The translations under genes and the position numbers were made by a program. DNA of 64,000 nt from Sphingomonadaceae bacterium (GTDB lineage: Bacteria; Pseudomonadota; Alphaproteobacteria; Sphingomonadales; Sphingomonadaceae): NCBI GenBank assembly GCA_947476425.1, contig CANJQJ010000001.1:1-64000 (forward strand). The letters run 5' to 3'. The notes under the pieces were generated by a model. It had not been told where the DNA came from. It searched no databases and was given only the letters and a program-made list of their open reading frames with translations. This document shows, one piece after another, positions 27,564 to 40,844 of the stretch (the first letter of the stretch is position 1; each line of letters begins with the position of its first letter).

Positions 27564-28597
27564 GGCGTTTCTTCCCCCTCGGGGTCGTCACTGGTCCGCG
27601 CCTCGTCCGACGCGGGCCCGACGGCCTCGAGCAGCTTGTCGAGCACGGCTTCCAGGCCCTCCCCCGAGGCCCCCGAAAGCAGCATGACTTCGCTGCCGCT
27701 GATTTTCTCAAGCTTCTTTTTCAGTTTCGCGACGATCTTCGTGTCGACCGCATCGATCTTGTTGAGCGCGATGACCTGTGGCTTGTCCTCGAGTCCCTCC
27801 CCGTACGCGGCGAGTTCCTCACAGACGATTTCATAGCCTTCCACAGGGTTATCCTCGGAAACATCCACAAGGTGAAGCAGCACGCGGCAGCGCTCGATAT
27901 GGCCGAGGAAGCGATCCCCGATGCCAGCACCATCGGCAGCGCCCTCGATCAGCCCCGGGATGTCCGCGACCACGAATTCGCGGCCCTTGTGGGTGGCGAC
28001 GCCGAGCTGCGGGCGCACCGTAGTGAAGGGATAGGCACCGACCTTGGCCTTGGCATTGGAGACGGCGTTGATGAAGGTGGACTTGCCGGCGTTGGGCAGG
28101 CCGACGAGTCCGACGTCGGCGAGCAGCTTGAGACGAAGCCAGACATACATTTCCTCGCCCGGCCAGCCGCTGCCATGCTGGCGCGGTGCGCGGTTGGTCG
28201 AGGTCTTGTAGCTGGCGTTGCCGCGTCCGCCGTCGCCGCCGCGCATGAATATCTTGCGTTCGCCGACCTTGGTGAAGTCGGCCAGCACATGTTCCTTGTC
28301 GTCGGAAAGGATCTGCGTGCCGACCGGAACCCTGATGACGAGATCGTCGCCGCCAGCACCGGTACGGTTCGAGCCCGATCCGCCGGCGCCGCGCGGCGCC
28401 CGGAAATGCTGGGTATAGCGGAAGTCGATGAGCGTGTTCAGGCCGGCCACGGCGACGAAGATGATGTCGCCGCCCTTGCCGCCGTTGCCGCCGTCCGGAC
28501 CGCCATATTCCATGAACTTTTCGCGCCGGAAGCTCACGGCCCCGGTGCCGCCCATACCTGAGCGGAGGAAAATCTTTGCCTGGTCGAGAAAATGCAT
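27548..28597 (-). CDS. obgE: GTPase Obg/CgtA
   Basis: A 349-residue essential GTPase for large-subunit ribosome assembly. The glycine-rich Obg fold (1-158) has G-G-P-D-G-G-N-G-G-K-G-G-D-I and G-G-D-G-G-R-G-N. The G domain follows, with G-L-P-N-A-G-K-S-T (P-loop), D-I-P-G-L-I-E-G-A, N-K-I-D and S-G-A-S-G-E-G. Normal for alphaproteobacteria, with a short acidic C-terminus. AAGGG precedes the ATG. Divergent from recN with 84 bp between the two starts. Confidence 0.97.
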   Translation of the reverse strand: MHFLDQAKIFLRSGMGGTGAVSFRREKFMEYGGPDGGNGGKGGDIIFVAVAGLNTLIDFRYTQHFRAPRGAGGSGSNRTGAGGDDLVIRVPVGTQILSDDKEHVLADFTKVGERKIFMRGGDGGRGNASYKTSTNRAPRQHGSGWPGEEMYVWLRLKLLADVGLVGLPNAGKSTFINAVSNAKAKVGAYPFTTVRPQLGVATHKGREFVVADIPGLIEGAADGAGIGDRFLGHIERCRVLLHLVDVSEDNPVEGYEIVCEELAAYGEGLEDKPQVIALNKIDAVDTKIVAKLKKKLEKISGSEVMLLSGASGEGLEAVLDKLLEAVGPASDEARTSDDPEGEETPWSPI

Positions 28598-28681
28598 GGG
28601 CTGGCCCTTAGCCGCGAATCGCGCTTGGTGGCAAACAACTCGTTATTTCCTGCTGTTCCTCGTTGGGCTAGAGCAACCTCG

Positions 28682-32445
<3,764 letters not shown>

Positions 32446-32621
32446 GCTAGCGCATGGACGAAAAGGGCGAGGTCGGATGAATTCCTCCTCGTTCCCTTTC
32501 CTTTCAAGGAGGTTCTCCGGTAGCTTGAGATGTTCTTGCGGGTGCGGAACGAAATTTAATTTGGCGGGTTAGCCAATGCCGGATGATCGGTGGCATGGTG
32601 CGGCAGGGGAGCAATCGGGGA

Positions 32622-34505
32622 ATGCGTTCAAACTATCCGTTCCGCCGGCTGCCCGTGATTTCGCTGCTCGCATTGTTGCTGGTGGCGATGGGCGTCGTGG
32701 CCGGACTGGTGCTCGCGCGCAGCCAGGCGGTGGCCAATGAGCGGGTCGCGCATACGATCCAGGTGCAGGTGGCGCTGATCCATGTACTGGAGCGCACGCG
32801 TGCCTTCGAATCCGGCGTGCGCGGTTTCATGTATACGGGGCGCCCGGACCTCGTGCAGGACGCGTTCGCGGCGCGGGAGGATGTGCGCGACGGCGTCGAG
32901 CGCCTGCGAAGCCTTACCGCGGATAATCCCCAGCAAGTCCGCAATGTCGCCGCGCTCCAACGGATGACCGAGGCGCGCATGGCGTTCGGACTGGAAAATG
33001 TCACGCTTCTCAAGCAGGGCGACAGTGATCGCGCCCTTGCTGCTGCGATTTCGGGGCACGGACGTGGACTCATGCAGCAGCTGTCACAGCAGATCGATCG
33101 CATGCGTGGGATCGAGGATCAGTTGCTCGCCAAGCGGACCCGACGTTCGAACCGGCTGATTGGCATGCTGAGCCTCGGGCTGATCGCGACGGTGATGATC
33201 CTCATTGCCGTCGCGGCGATGATCGTCGTGGATGCCCAGCGGCGCTACCGAGCGATTGTCGAAGCCCGCGATGACGCGCGCGAGGCTGCGGAGCAGTCTC
33301 GCCTGGCGCTTGAAGGGCGGGAAATGGCGGAGGTGAAGGTGCGGCAGCTCCAGAAAATGGAGTCGCTTGGCCAGCTCACCGGTGGGATTGCGCATGATTT
33401 CAATAATATGCTTGCGGTCATCATCGGCAGTCTCGATCTCGCCGAACGCAAGATGGGCACTGATCTGCAACGCGCGCTCGAGTGCATCAACAATGCACGC
33501 GACGGTGCAATGCGGGCGGCTTCGCTGACCGCGCGATTACTCGCCTTCTCGCGCCAGCAACCGCTCGCACCGGTACCCCTTGATACAAATCGCCTCGTTG
33601 CCGGGATGTCCGAATTGCTCCGCCGGACGCTGGGCGAGGACGTCATGGTCGAGACCGTGCTGGCTGGCGGCCTGTGGACTACCTTTGCCGATCCCAGCCA
33701 ATTGGAAAATGCGATCCTCAACCTTGCCGTCAATGCGCGCGATGCGATGACCGGCGGCGGAAGGCTGACGATCGAGACCGCAAACTCCTACCTCGACGAT
33801 GAATATGCCAAGAGCCGGGGTGAAGTCGCCCCCGGCCAATATGTTATGATCTGCGTCAGCGATACGGGCTGCGGCATGTCCCATGATGTCATCGAGCGCG
33901 CCTTCGATCCCTTTTTCACGACCAAGGAAGTGGGCAAGGGCACCGGGCTTGGCCTCAGCCAGGTGTTCGGCTTCGTCAAGCAGTCAGGAGGACATGTCGC
34001 GATATATTCGGAGGTCGGCAATGGGACGACGCTCAAGCTCTATTTGCCGCGTCATCAGGGCGAGGCGATGCTTGCGACCGACGTTGGCCGGAACGAGATG
34101 GCGCTGCCGCTGGGGCGCAAGGACGAGGTGATCCTCGTCGTCGAGGACGAAAAAAGCGTTCGCGACTATTCGGTCGATGCGCTCACTGAGCTCGGATACA
34201 CCGCCATAGCCGCAGCCGACGGCAGCGAGGCACTGGTGGCGCTTTCCTATAATCCGGCGATCTCGATGCTCTTCACCGATGTCGTCATGCCGCGGATGAA
34301 CGGGCGCAAGCTCGCCGACGAGGCGGTGCTGGTGCGGCCGGGCATCAAGATTCTCTACACTACCGGCTATACGCGCAATGCCGTCGTCCATAATGGCATG
34401 CTCGATCCAGGTGTCGCGTTCCTGCCCAAGCCCTTCACGATCGCGCAACTCGCCCACAAGGTGCGCATGGTGCTTGACGGGCAAGGCAGCAATCGGCCGG
34501 GGTGA
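32622..34505 (+). CDS. Hybrid sensor histidine kinase with CHASE3-type sensor
   Basis: A 627-residue membrane kinase. Helix 1 is at about 11-32; a periplasmic CHASE3-like domain follows (R-T-R-A-F-E-S-G-V-R-G-F-M-Y-T-G near 60-73); helix 2 is at about 180-203. HisKA carries His258 in G-G-I-A-H-D-F-N-N-M-L, the HATPase has N-A-R-D-A-M and G-T-G-L-G-L-S, and a C-terminal receiver has E-D-E and phosphoacceptor Asp553 in L-F-T-D-V-V-M-P-R-M-N-G. The ATG at 32622 has AGGGGAG ten bases before it; 32583 and 32595 are other in-frame ATGs. No output regulator is adjacent and the signal is unknown. Confidence 0.9.
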   Translation: MRSNYPFRRLPVISLLALLLVAMGVVAGLVLARSQAVANERVAHTIQVQVALIHVLERTRAFESGVRGFMYTGRPDLVQDAFAAREDVRDGVERLRSLTADNPQQVRNVAALQRMTEARMAFGLENVTLLKQGDSDRALAAAISGHGRGLMQQLSQQIDRMRGIEDQLLAKRTRRSNRLIGMLSLGLIATVMILIAVAAMIVVDAQRRYRAIVEARDDAREAAEQSRLALEGREMAEVKVRQLQKMESLGQLTGGIAHDFNNMLAVIIGSLDLAERKMGTDLQRALECINNARDGAMRAASLTARLLAFSRQQPLAPVPLDTNRLVAGMSELLRRTLGEDVMVETVLAGGLWTTFADPSQLENAILNLAVNARDAMTGGGRLTIETANSYLDDEYAKSRGEVAPGQYVMICVSDTGCGMSHDVIERAFDPFFTTKEVGKGTGLGLSQVFGFVKQSGGHVAIYSEVGNGTTLKLYLPRHQGEAMLATDVGRNEMALPLGRKDEVILVVEDEKSVRDYSVDALTELGYTAIAAADGSEALVALSYNPAISMLFTDVVMPRMNGRKLADEAVLVRPGIKILYTTGYTRNAVVHNGMLDPGVAFLPKPFTIAQLAHKVRMVLDGQGSNRPG

Positions 34506-34542
34506 GGTTGCCCAACGCTAAAGTTGAACGACGCGAACGATG

Positions 34543-35466
34543 CTATGCCGTTCGACGCCGAACGAGCCGGAGCGCCGGCCAGTCGCCATTGTCGATCCGG
34601 TCGGCCAACCGCATGCCATGGCGGCGATAGGCATTGGCGACGGCTTCGGCTTGGATATCGAGCAGCCCGGCGAGGATGAGGGATCCGCCCGGCTCGACGG
34701 CGTCGGCAAGGACTGGCGCCATCTCGATCAGCGGGCCCGCAAGGATGTTGGCGATGAGCAGGTCATAAGGCGCGCGACCCCTTAGCCGTGGATGGGCAAG
34801 CCCGGCAGCGACGATAAGCTCCACTGCGTTGCGGCCGCGACCGGTGGCGATGCCGTTGATCGTGGCATTCTCGGCGGTGATCTCGATCGCTACCGGATCG
34901 ATGTCGGAAGCGATCACGCGGGCGCGGGGCCAAAGGCGCTGTGCGGCGAAGGCAAGCAGGCCGGTGCCCGTGCCGATGTCGGCGATCTCGGAAAAACGCG
35001 CGCCTTGCTGTTTCAGGCGATCGAGCATCTCGAGGCAGCCGGCCGTGGTTTCGTGATGGCCGGTGCCGAAAGCGAGACTTGCCTCGATGATGAATGCGAT
35101 TGTTTCGGACGGAATCGCGTGGGCGTGTGCGGGCGTGCAGACGAAGAAGCGGCCGGCGCGAACAGGCGCGAGTCCCTGTTGCGAAAGGGTCAGCCAATCG
35201 GCGGGAGCGAGTCGCTCGACAATCGCCGCGTGGCCAGCCGCGCTTGGAACCAGCGCACGAACTGCCGCGATCAGAGCATCGTCAGGTTCGGTTTCGAAAT
35301 AGGCTTCGAGCAGCCAACTGTCGGGACGCGCCGGATCGGGCTCGCGCGACATCAATACGGGAGGCTCGGGAAGATCTGCAAGCAGGTCGAGGCTGCTGCC
35401 CAGAAGTTCGGCTTCGTCACGGGTGCAGGGAAGCGTGAGCTTCCAGCTGTCAGCTTGCTGGTTCAA
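34543..35466 (-). CDS. prmA: Ribosomal protein L11 methyltransferase
   Basis: A 307-residue SAM-dependent enzyme that trimethylates L11. The family N-terminal domain is about 1-110. The catalytic block is A-F-G-T-G-H-H-E-T-T. SAM motif I is D-I-G-T-G-T-G-L-L-A-F-A-A, followed by A-S-D-I-D-P-V-A. N-I-L-A-G-P-L-I comes after, and the C-terminus includes L-I-L-A-G-L-L. Length is normal. Convergent with the histidine kinase, 37 bp apart. Confidence 0.95.
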   Translation of the reverse strand: MNQQADSWKLTLPCTRDEAELLGSSLDLLADLPEPPVLMSREPDPARPDSWLLEAYFETEPDDALIAAVRALVPSAAGHAAIVERLAPADWLTLSQQGLAPVRAGRFFVCTPAHAHAIPSETIAFIIEASLAFGTGHHETTAGCLEMLDRLKQQGARFSEIADIGTGTGLLAFAAQRLWPRARVIASDIDPVAIEITAENATINGIATGRGRNAVELIVAAGLAHPRLRGRAPYDLLIANILAGPLIEMAPVLADAVEPGGSLILAGLLDIQAEAVANAYRRHGMRLADRIDNGDWPALRLVRRRTA

Positions 35467-35555
35467 TGAGGGATCCTCCAGCCGCCGGGGTTAGACCTTC
35501 GGACGGGAGGAGGAAAGCCCGACGGAAAAACGATCCGCCGGACCAATTGGATGGA

Positions 35556-36926
35556 TCAGGCCGCGACCTTCGCAACAAACGCGTTTGCGTGGGAATAAAG
35601 CGTGCCGAGCTTCTCGTCGACGCTGTTGAAGCCGCGCGCCAGTTCATCGATTTCGCCGGCAACGGCTTCGGTGTCCTTGCGGATTGCGGCGATCGTCGAT
35701 GACATCGAATCGGCGGCGAGAGCGGTTTCGTCGACCGATGCCGTGATTGCGGTGACGGTGCGCGCCTGGCTCTCCATGGCTTCGCGGATGCGCTGCGCCG
35801 AAGTTTGCACCTCGCCGACCGTGTCGCGAATCGAGCTGTTGGCTTCAACGGTCTGGCGCGTTGCCGCTTGGATCGCGGCGATCTTGAGGGTGATCTCGTC
35901 GGTTGCTCGAGCGGTCTGGTTGGCGAGCGACTTCACTTCCTGCGCGACGACGGCGAAACCGCGCCCCGCATCGCCTGCGCGCGCTGCCTCGATCGTCGCG
36001 TTGAGCGCGAGCAGGTTGGTCTGGCCCGCAATGTCGCGAATCAGGCCGAGGATCGATTCGATCGCCTTGGCGTGGCCGGAAAGAGCTTCGGACACTGAAA
36101 GCGCCTGGGCGGATTGCTCGGTTGCGCGGGTGGCGATTGCAGCCGCGGTTTCGACCTGGCTGCGAGCATCCTCGATCGCGCGGATCAAGCCGGAGGCGGT
36201 CTGAGCCGCCTCGCGCATCGCCAGTGCGGATTGTTCGGCAGCGGCTGCGACTTCGCTGGTCTTGCCGAGCATGCCTCGCGCGGATGTCGCGGTATTGCCG
36301 GTGCGCTGCTGGAGATGGCGGCTGTCATCGACCACGGCGGAAACGATGTCGCGCATCGTGCCGGTGAAGTTCTTGCTGAGTTCGTTGCGTGTCGCCGCGG
36401 TCTGGCCGCGCTCGACTGCATTGTTTTCGGCGAGCGTCACCTCGATGGTGATCGCGCCCAGGCGGCTGATTGCGTCGGGAATGCGAAGCAGTTCGGCAGG
36501 CTGGTCCCTGAACGCCTCGATGACGGCATGGCGAAGTGTCTGGTTGACCTGGAGCCGGGATTCGAGGCTGCGCGGCGCGGAACCGTTGATTATGCCCGAA
36601 ATATGGGCGTCCTGAGCAATGCGGCGGATCCACGCGGCATCGACTGGATCGAGGAACATCCGCTTGAAATGCTCGAGCGCGTCTTCCACCGGGTTGCCCG
36701 ACTGATGACGGATCCATTTGATACCGGAGCGCTGCTCGGGCGTGATCGTGGCGAACATCTTGACGAAGGAATTGCGGCAAGCCTCCGACAGGACATCGCC
36801 CGCTATCTCCCAGGCATGGCGCAATTCGCGTTCAAGCTCGCCATTGCGGCCGAACACATGGACGCGTTCCCGGATTTCCTCATCGGTCATCCGGATAGCG
36901 ATTTCACCTTCGATTCCGTCCACCAT
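35556..36926 (-). CDS. Soluble methyl-accepting chemotaxis protein
   Basis: A 456-residue cytoplasmic chemoreceptor with no transmembrane helix. The N-terminal 180 residues form an all-alpha sensor region, possibly globin-like but with no obvious haem histidine in a recognisable motif. Residues about 190-456 are the signalling hairpin with the tip [33 protein letters not shown]-x-E-V, the strongest match. No che gene lies nearby. Divergent from sdhCDA across 174 bp. The C-terminal CheR-docking pentapeptide is absent. Confidence 0.9.
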   Translation of the reverse strand: MVDGIEGEIAIRMTDEEIRERVHVFGRNGELERELRHAWEIAGDVLSEACRNSFVKMFATITPEQRSGIKWIRHQSGNPVEDALEHFKRMFLDPVDAAWIRRIAQDAHISGIINGSAPRSLESRLQVNQTLRHAVIEAFRDQPAELLRIPDAISRLGAITIEVTLAENNAVERGQTAATRNELSKNFTGTMRDIVSAVVDDSRHLQQRTGNTATSARGMLGKTSEVAAAAEQSALAMREAAQTASGLIRAIEDARSQVETAAAIATRATEQSAQALSVSEALSGHAKAIESILGLIRDIAGQTNLLALNATIEAARAGDAGRGFAVVAQEVKSLANQTARATDEITLKIAAIQAATRQTVEANSSIRDTVGEVQTSAQRIREAMESQARTVTAITASVDETALAADSMSSTIAAIRKDTEAVAGEIDELARGFNSVDEKLGTLYSHANAFVAKVAA

Positions 36927-37100
36927 GCCAGATCCGTCCCCAAATTTCAGGTTCGGTATGGCGGCCTGATGGTAAAGAACTGGTTATGCCGGGCGACCAA
37001 TTTGCGCGATTATCGGGAAAGTTTCACGCAATTGCAGCACCGGGTTGCATGATCGCGTGGTTTGGATAAAGACACCCCGCGCATCTAGCTGGGGAAACCG

Positions 37101-37514
37101 ATGTCTCGAAACGCCGCAAGGCCGCTCTCACCGCATCTTACGATCTGGAAATGGGGGCCGCACATGCTGGTCTCGATCCTGCATCGTGTCACAGGTTCGG
37201 CACTCGCCTTTGGCGGAGTCCTGCTCCTGGTATGGTGGCTTGCGGCCATCGCAAGCGGGCCGGCTTATTACAGCTTTTTCCTCGACATGATGACCAAGGA
37301 CCAGGGTGGGCTCAACTGGATCCCGCTGATCATCCTGGTCGGGCTGACCTGGAGCTTCTTCCAGCACCTCTTTACAGGGCTTCGGCATCTCCTGCTCGAT
37401 ACGGGCGCGGGCTATGAGCTCAAGACCAACAAATTCTGGTCGCTGATGACGATGGTCGGCTCAGTTGCCGCCACCATTGCGATCTGGAGCGAACTCCTGC
37501 TGGTGAGGCAATAA
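37101..37514 (+). CDS. sdhC: Succinate dehydrogenase cytochrome b556 subunit
   Basis: A 137-residue membrane anchor of complex II with three helices. R-P-L-S-P-H-L near residue 7, S-I-L-H-R-V-T-G-S near 25 (quinone-site Ser/Arg), and the haem-ligand region H-L-F-T-G-L-R-H-L-L-L-D-T-G near 90 are all present. Its stop (TAA) shares one base with the sdhD start. Confidence 0.95.
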   Translation: MSRNAARPLSPHLTIWKWGPHMLVSILHRVTGSALAFGGVLLLVWWLAAIASGPAYYSFFLDMMTKDQGGLNWIPLIILVGLTWSFFQHLFTGLRHLLLDTGAGYELKTNKFWSLMTMVGSVAATIAIWSELLLVRQ

Positions 37515-37903
37515 TGGGTACTGGAACGGGGATCGGCCGCGTTCGCGGGCTTGGCTCGGCCAAGTCGGGCGCGCTGCACTGGTGGCATCAGCGGCTGACG
37601 GCGGTCGGCAATCTCGTGCTGATGGCGTGGTTCGTGACGTCGCTCGTGCGCATGCCGTCATATGACTATAAGAACGTCTCCGAATGGCTTGCCTCGCCGC
37701 TGGCGGCGGTGCCGATGGCGCTGCTGATCCTCTCGGTGCTCACCCACCTGCGCATCGGCCTGCAGGTGCTGCTCGAAGATTATCTGCACGATGAAGGCAC
37801 CAAGCTTGGTGCCATCATCCTGCTCAACTTCTACGTGATCGCGGCGGGTGCGCTCGCGCTGTTTTCCATTCTCAAGATCGCCCTCGGAGGGGCCCCAGCC
37901 TGA
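37514..37903 (+). CDS. sdhD: Succinate dehydrogenase membrane anchor subunit
   Basis: A 129-residue three-helix anchor beginning with [19 protein letters not shown], the usual SdhD start. The second haem-ligand helix holds [14 protein letters not shown]. The ATG overlaps sdhC by one base and its TGA overlaps the sdhA ATG, so sdhCDA are tightly coupled. Confidence 0.95.
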   Translation: MGTGTGIGRVRGLGSAKSGALHWWHQRLTAVGNLVLMAWFVTSLVRMPSYDYKNVSEWLASPLAAVPMALLILSVLTHLRIGLQVLLEDYLHDEGTKLGAIILLNFYVIAAGALALFSILKIALGGAPA

Positions 37904-39705
37904 TGACTTCGGCCTACAAGATCATCGACCATGTCTATGACGCCGTAGTCGTCGGCGCGGGCGGGTCTGGCCTGCGCGCCACGATGGGCATCGCCGAGGC
38001 AGGGCTGAAGACCGCCTGCATCACCAAGGTCTTCCCGACGCGCTCTCACACCGTGGCAGCGCAGGGCGGCATCGCCGCGTCGCTCGGCAACAACACGCCG
38101 GATCACTGGACCTGGCACATGTACGACACCGTCAAGGGCTCCGACTGGCTCGGCGATCAGGACGCGATCGAATATATGGTGCGCGAGGCGCCCGCCGCCG
38201 TGCTCGAACTCGAGCATGCCGGCGTGCCGTTCAGCCGCAACAATGATGGCACGATCTACCAGCGCCCGTTTGGCGGCCACATGCAGAATATGGGCGCTGG
38301 CCCGCCCGTGCAGCGCACCTGCGCCGCGGCCGATCGCACCGGGCATGCGATGCTTCATGCGCTCTACCAGCAAAGCCTGAAGTACAGCGCGGACTTCTAC
38401 ATCGAATATTTCGCGCTCGACCTCATCATGCAGGACGGCGTCTGCAAGGGCGTGATCGCGCTCTGCATGGAAGACGGCAGCATCCATCGTTTCCGCAGCC
38501 ATGCGACCGTGCTCGCGACGGGCGGCTCGGGCCGCACCTATTTCTCGGCGACTTCGGCGCATACCTGCACCGGCGACGGCGGCGGCATGGTGCTGCGCGC
38601 TGGACTGCCGCTCCAGGACATGGAGTTCGTCCAGTTCCACCCGACCGGCATCTACGGCGCTGGCGTTCTCATCACCGAGGGCGCGCGCGGCGAGGGCGGC
38701 TACCTGACCAACTCGCAGGGTGAGCGCTTCATGGAGCGCTATGCGCCGTCGGCGAAGGATCTCGCCTCGCGCGACGTCGTCTCGCGCTCGATGGCGATGG
38801 AGATCCGCGAAGGCCGTGGCGTCGGCAAGGAAGGCGACCACATCTTCCTGCATCTCGACCATATCGATCCGAAGGTGCTTCATGAGCGATTGCCCGGGAT
38901 CACCGAGACCGGCAAGATCTTCGCGAATGTCGATCTGACGCGCCAGCCGCTCCCCGTCACGCCGACGGTCCATTACAATATGGGCGGCATCCCCTGTAAC
39001 TATCATGGCGAGGTCGTCACGCTCAAGGACGGCAACCCGGACAGCGTCGTCCCCGGCCTGTTCGCGGTGGGCGAAGCGGCGTGCGTGTCGGTTCACGGCG
39101 CGAACCGCCTCGGCTCCAACTCTCTCATCGATCTCGTCGTGTTCGGTCGCGCAACCGGCTTCCGCATTGCGGAACTCGTCAAGCCGAACAGCAAGCATGG
39201 CCCCGTCAACACGGCGGCGGACGACAAGGCGCTCGCGCGTCTCGATCATTTCCGCAACGCCAAGGGCGGTTCGCCGACGGCGGAAATCCGCCTCAAGATG
39301 CAGCGCACGATGCAGAAGCATTGCGCGGTGTTCCGCGACAGCGAGCTGCTCGCCGAGGGCGTGACGCTGATCGACAATGTCTACGCCTCGCTGCAGGACA
39401 TCGGCATCCAGGATCGCTCGCTGATCTGGAACACCGATCTGGTCGAGACGCTCGAGCTCGACAACATGCTGCCGCAGGCAGTGGTGACGATGCATTCGGC
39501 GGCTGCCCGCAAGGAAAGCCGGGGCGCACACATGCACGAGGATTTCCCCGATCGTGACGACGCCAACTGGATGAAGCACACGATCTCGTGGTTCGAGGGC
39601 GACGCAGGCAAGGGCGGCAAGACGACACTCGATAGCCGTCCGGTGCATGATTACACGCTCACCGACGATATCGAATACATCAAGCCGAAGGCGCGCGTAT
39701 ATTGA
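37903..39705 (+). CDS. sdhA: Succinate dehydrogenase flavoprotein subunit
   Basis: A 600-residue FAD-binding subunit oxidising succinate to fumarate. G-A-G-G-S-G-L-R-A (18-26) binds FAD; the covalent-FAD histidine is His49 in T-R-S-H-T. Substrate-site blocks are [17 protein letters not shown], and [26 protein letters not shown] is the C-terminal FAD loop. Its usual partner sdhB is not next: a palindromic repeat and four other genes intervene. Confidence 0.98.
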   Translation: MTSAYKIIDHVYDAVVVGAGGSGLRATMGIAEAGLKTACITKVFPTRSHTVAAQGGIAASLGNNTPDHWTWHMYDTVKGSDWLGDQDAIEYMVREAPAAVLELEHAGVPFSRNNDGTIYQRPFGGHMQNMGAGPPVQRTCAAADRTGHAMLHALYQQSLKYSADFYIEYFALDLIMQDGVCKGVIALCMEDGSIHRFRSHATVLATGGSGRTYFSATSAHTCTGDGGGMVLRAGLPLQDMEFVQFHPTGIYGAGVLITEGARGEGGYLTNSQGERFMERYAPSAKDLASRDVVSRSMAMEIREGRGVGKEGDHIFLHLDHIDPKVLHERLPGITETGKIFANVDLTRQPLPVTPTVHYNMGGIPCNYHGEVVTLKDGNPDSVVPGLFAVGEAACVSVHGANRLGSNSLIDLVVFGRATGFRIAELVKPNSKHGPVNTAADDKALARLDHFRNAKGGSPTAEIRLKMQRTMQKHCAVFRDSELLAEGVTLIDNVYASLQDIGIQDRSLIWNTDLVETLELDNMLPQAVVTMHSAAARKESRGAHMHEDFPDRDDANWMKHTISWFEGDAGKGGKTTLDSRPVHDYTLTDDIEYIKPKARVY

Positions 39706-39711
39706 TCCCGG

Positions 39712-39829
39712 GTTCCCGGCGAAAGTCGGGGCTCAAGCAGGAACCTATCCCGGTGAAAACGGGGTTCTCGAAATTCTTTCTCCGACTTGTGAGAAAGAAA
39801 TGAGATCCCCGCTTTCGCCGGGATAATGA
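39712..39829. repeat. Paired palindromic repeat, divergent
   Basis: CCCGGC-GAAA-GTCGGGG at the left and CCCCGC-TTTC-GCCGGGAT at the right with inner hairpins (ATCCCGGTGAAAACGGGGTT; AAATTCTTTCTCCGAC...GAGAAAGAAAT). It lies exactly between sdhA and the first Rieske gene. Confidence 0.8.
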
Positions 39830-39884
39830 TTCGCGCTATCCATAAACCTGCACAACAGCGAAAACGCATGTGGGGGAGAAACGG

Positions 39885-40844
39885 ATGAACATGCAGGCCA
39901 GCCAGTGGCGTGCGATCGCGCTTGCCGAGGAAGTGACTGGCGGCAAGCCGCTTGGCGTCGTCTTCAATGGCGAACCGATCGTTCTGTTTCGCAATCAGGA
40001 CGGCGTCGTGCGAGCGCTTGAAAATCGCTGCCCGCACCGCCGGGTCCCGCTTTCGCTCGGCAAGGTGCGGCCCGATGGGCTCCTTCAATGTGGCTATCAT
40101 GGCTGGTCGTTCGACGGCGAGACCGGCAAGTGCGGGCTGATCCCCAACCTGCGGGCGGACGAGAAGGTGCCTGCCACATACGGCGTATTCCCGTATCGTG
40201 CGGCCGAGCGGCACAACATGGTCTATATCTCGGTCGGCGGCGATGTCGCCGCATTGCCGGAAGCCAATATTCCGTCAGGCACACGCGACTTTTCGGGTCG
40301 GGTTATGATCGGCCTGTCGCCCGATGATTATATCGAAGCGCTGATGGACGGTCCCGATCTGCTGCTGGATTGCGCAGGAATGCGCATTTCACGGACGATG
40401 GCGGCCGATCCGCATGAGCGGGACGGCATGCTGGTGATGGAGCGTGCGGCCTACTGGTTCGGGCAATCGAGCTTCGACGGCTTCGTCCGCGAATATGGGC
40501 TGCTTTTCCGACTGGCGGTGCAGCCCGGTACCGGCGAGATCTGGGCAAGTTTCCTGCGTCCCGACGGCGTGATGCTGGCGGGCGCACACATGGCGATCTC
40601 GTCAGCGAGGCGGGGTGTCAGCGCAGTGTTGTGGCGCTCGTTCGTTTCGCCGGCTTCCGGACCGCGCGCCGCGCTGCTTGGGCTCGCCGCAAGGCTGGGT
40701 CGTGCGCCCATCGCCCCCCGCCAGGCAATCGACATGGCGGCGGTGGCCGATCTGTTGGCCGGTCCGTCAGAATATTGGGAGCGCGGAACCCAGGACGAAG
40801 GTCTATACGGCGACGTCGTGATGAAGGAGAGGGCCCGGATATGA
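39885..40844 (+). CDS. Rieske-domain protein lacking the mononuclear iron site (subunit 1)
   Basis: A 319-residue protein of the ring-hydroxylating/oxygenase alpha-subunit family. The [2Fe-2S] Rieske motif is canonical: C-P-H (Cys49, His51) and C-G-Y-H (Cys69, His72) with 17 residues between. The following catalytic-domain fold is recognisable, but where D-x2-H-x4-H should sit it reads A-L-M-D-G-P-D-L-L-L-D-C, with no histidine. It should carry electrons but not activate oxygen on its own. GGGGGAG precedes the ATG at 39885 (an upstream GTG is possible). The stop overlaps the next start as ATGA, so the two Rieske-type proteins are made together. Confidence 0.88.
   Translation: MNMQASQWRAIALAEEVTGGKPLGVVFNGEPIVLFRNQDGVVRALENRCPHRRVPLSLGKVRPDGLLQCGYHGWSFDGETGKCGLIPNLRADEKVPATYGVFPYRAAERHNMVYISVGGDVAALPEANIPSGTRDFSGRVMIGLSPDDYIEALMDGPDLLLDCAGMRISRTMAADPHERDGMLVMERAAYWFGQSSFDGFVREYGLLFRLAVQPGTGEIWASFLRPDGVMLAGAHMAISSARRGVSAVLWRSFVSPASGPRAALLGLAARLGRAPIAPRQAIDMAAVADLLAGPSEYWERGTQDEGLYGDVVMKERARI

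Noticed and set aside
37831-39648. 605-codon minus-strand open frame across sdhA
   Set aside because: Lies entirely opposite sdhA, has no recognisable domain, and is explained by third-position GC.
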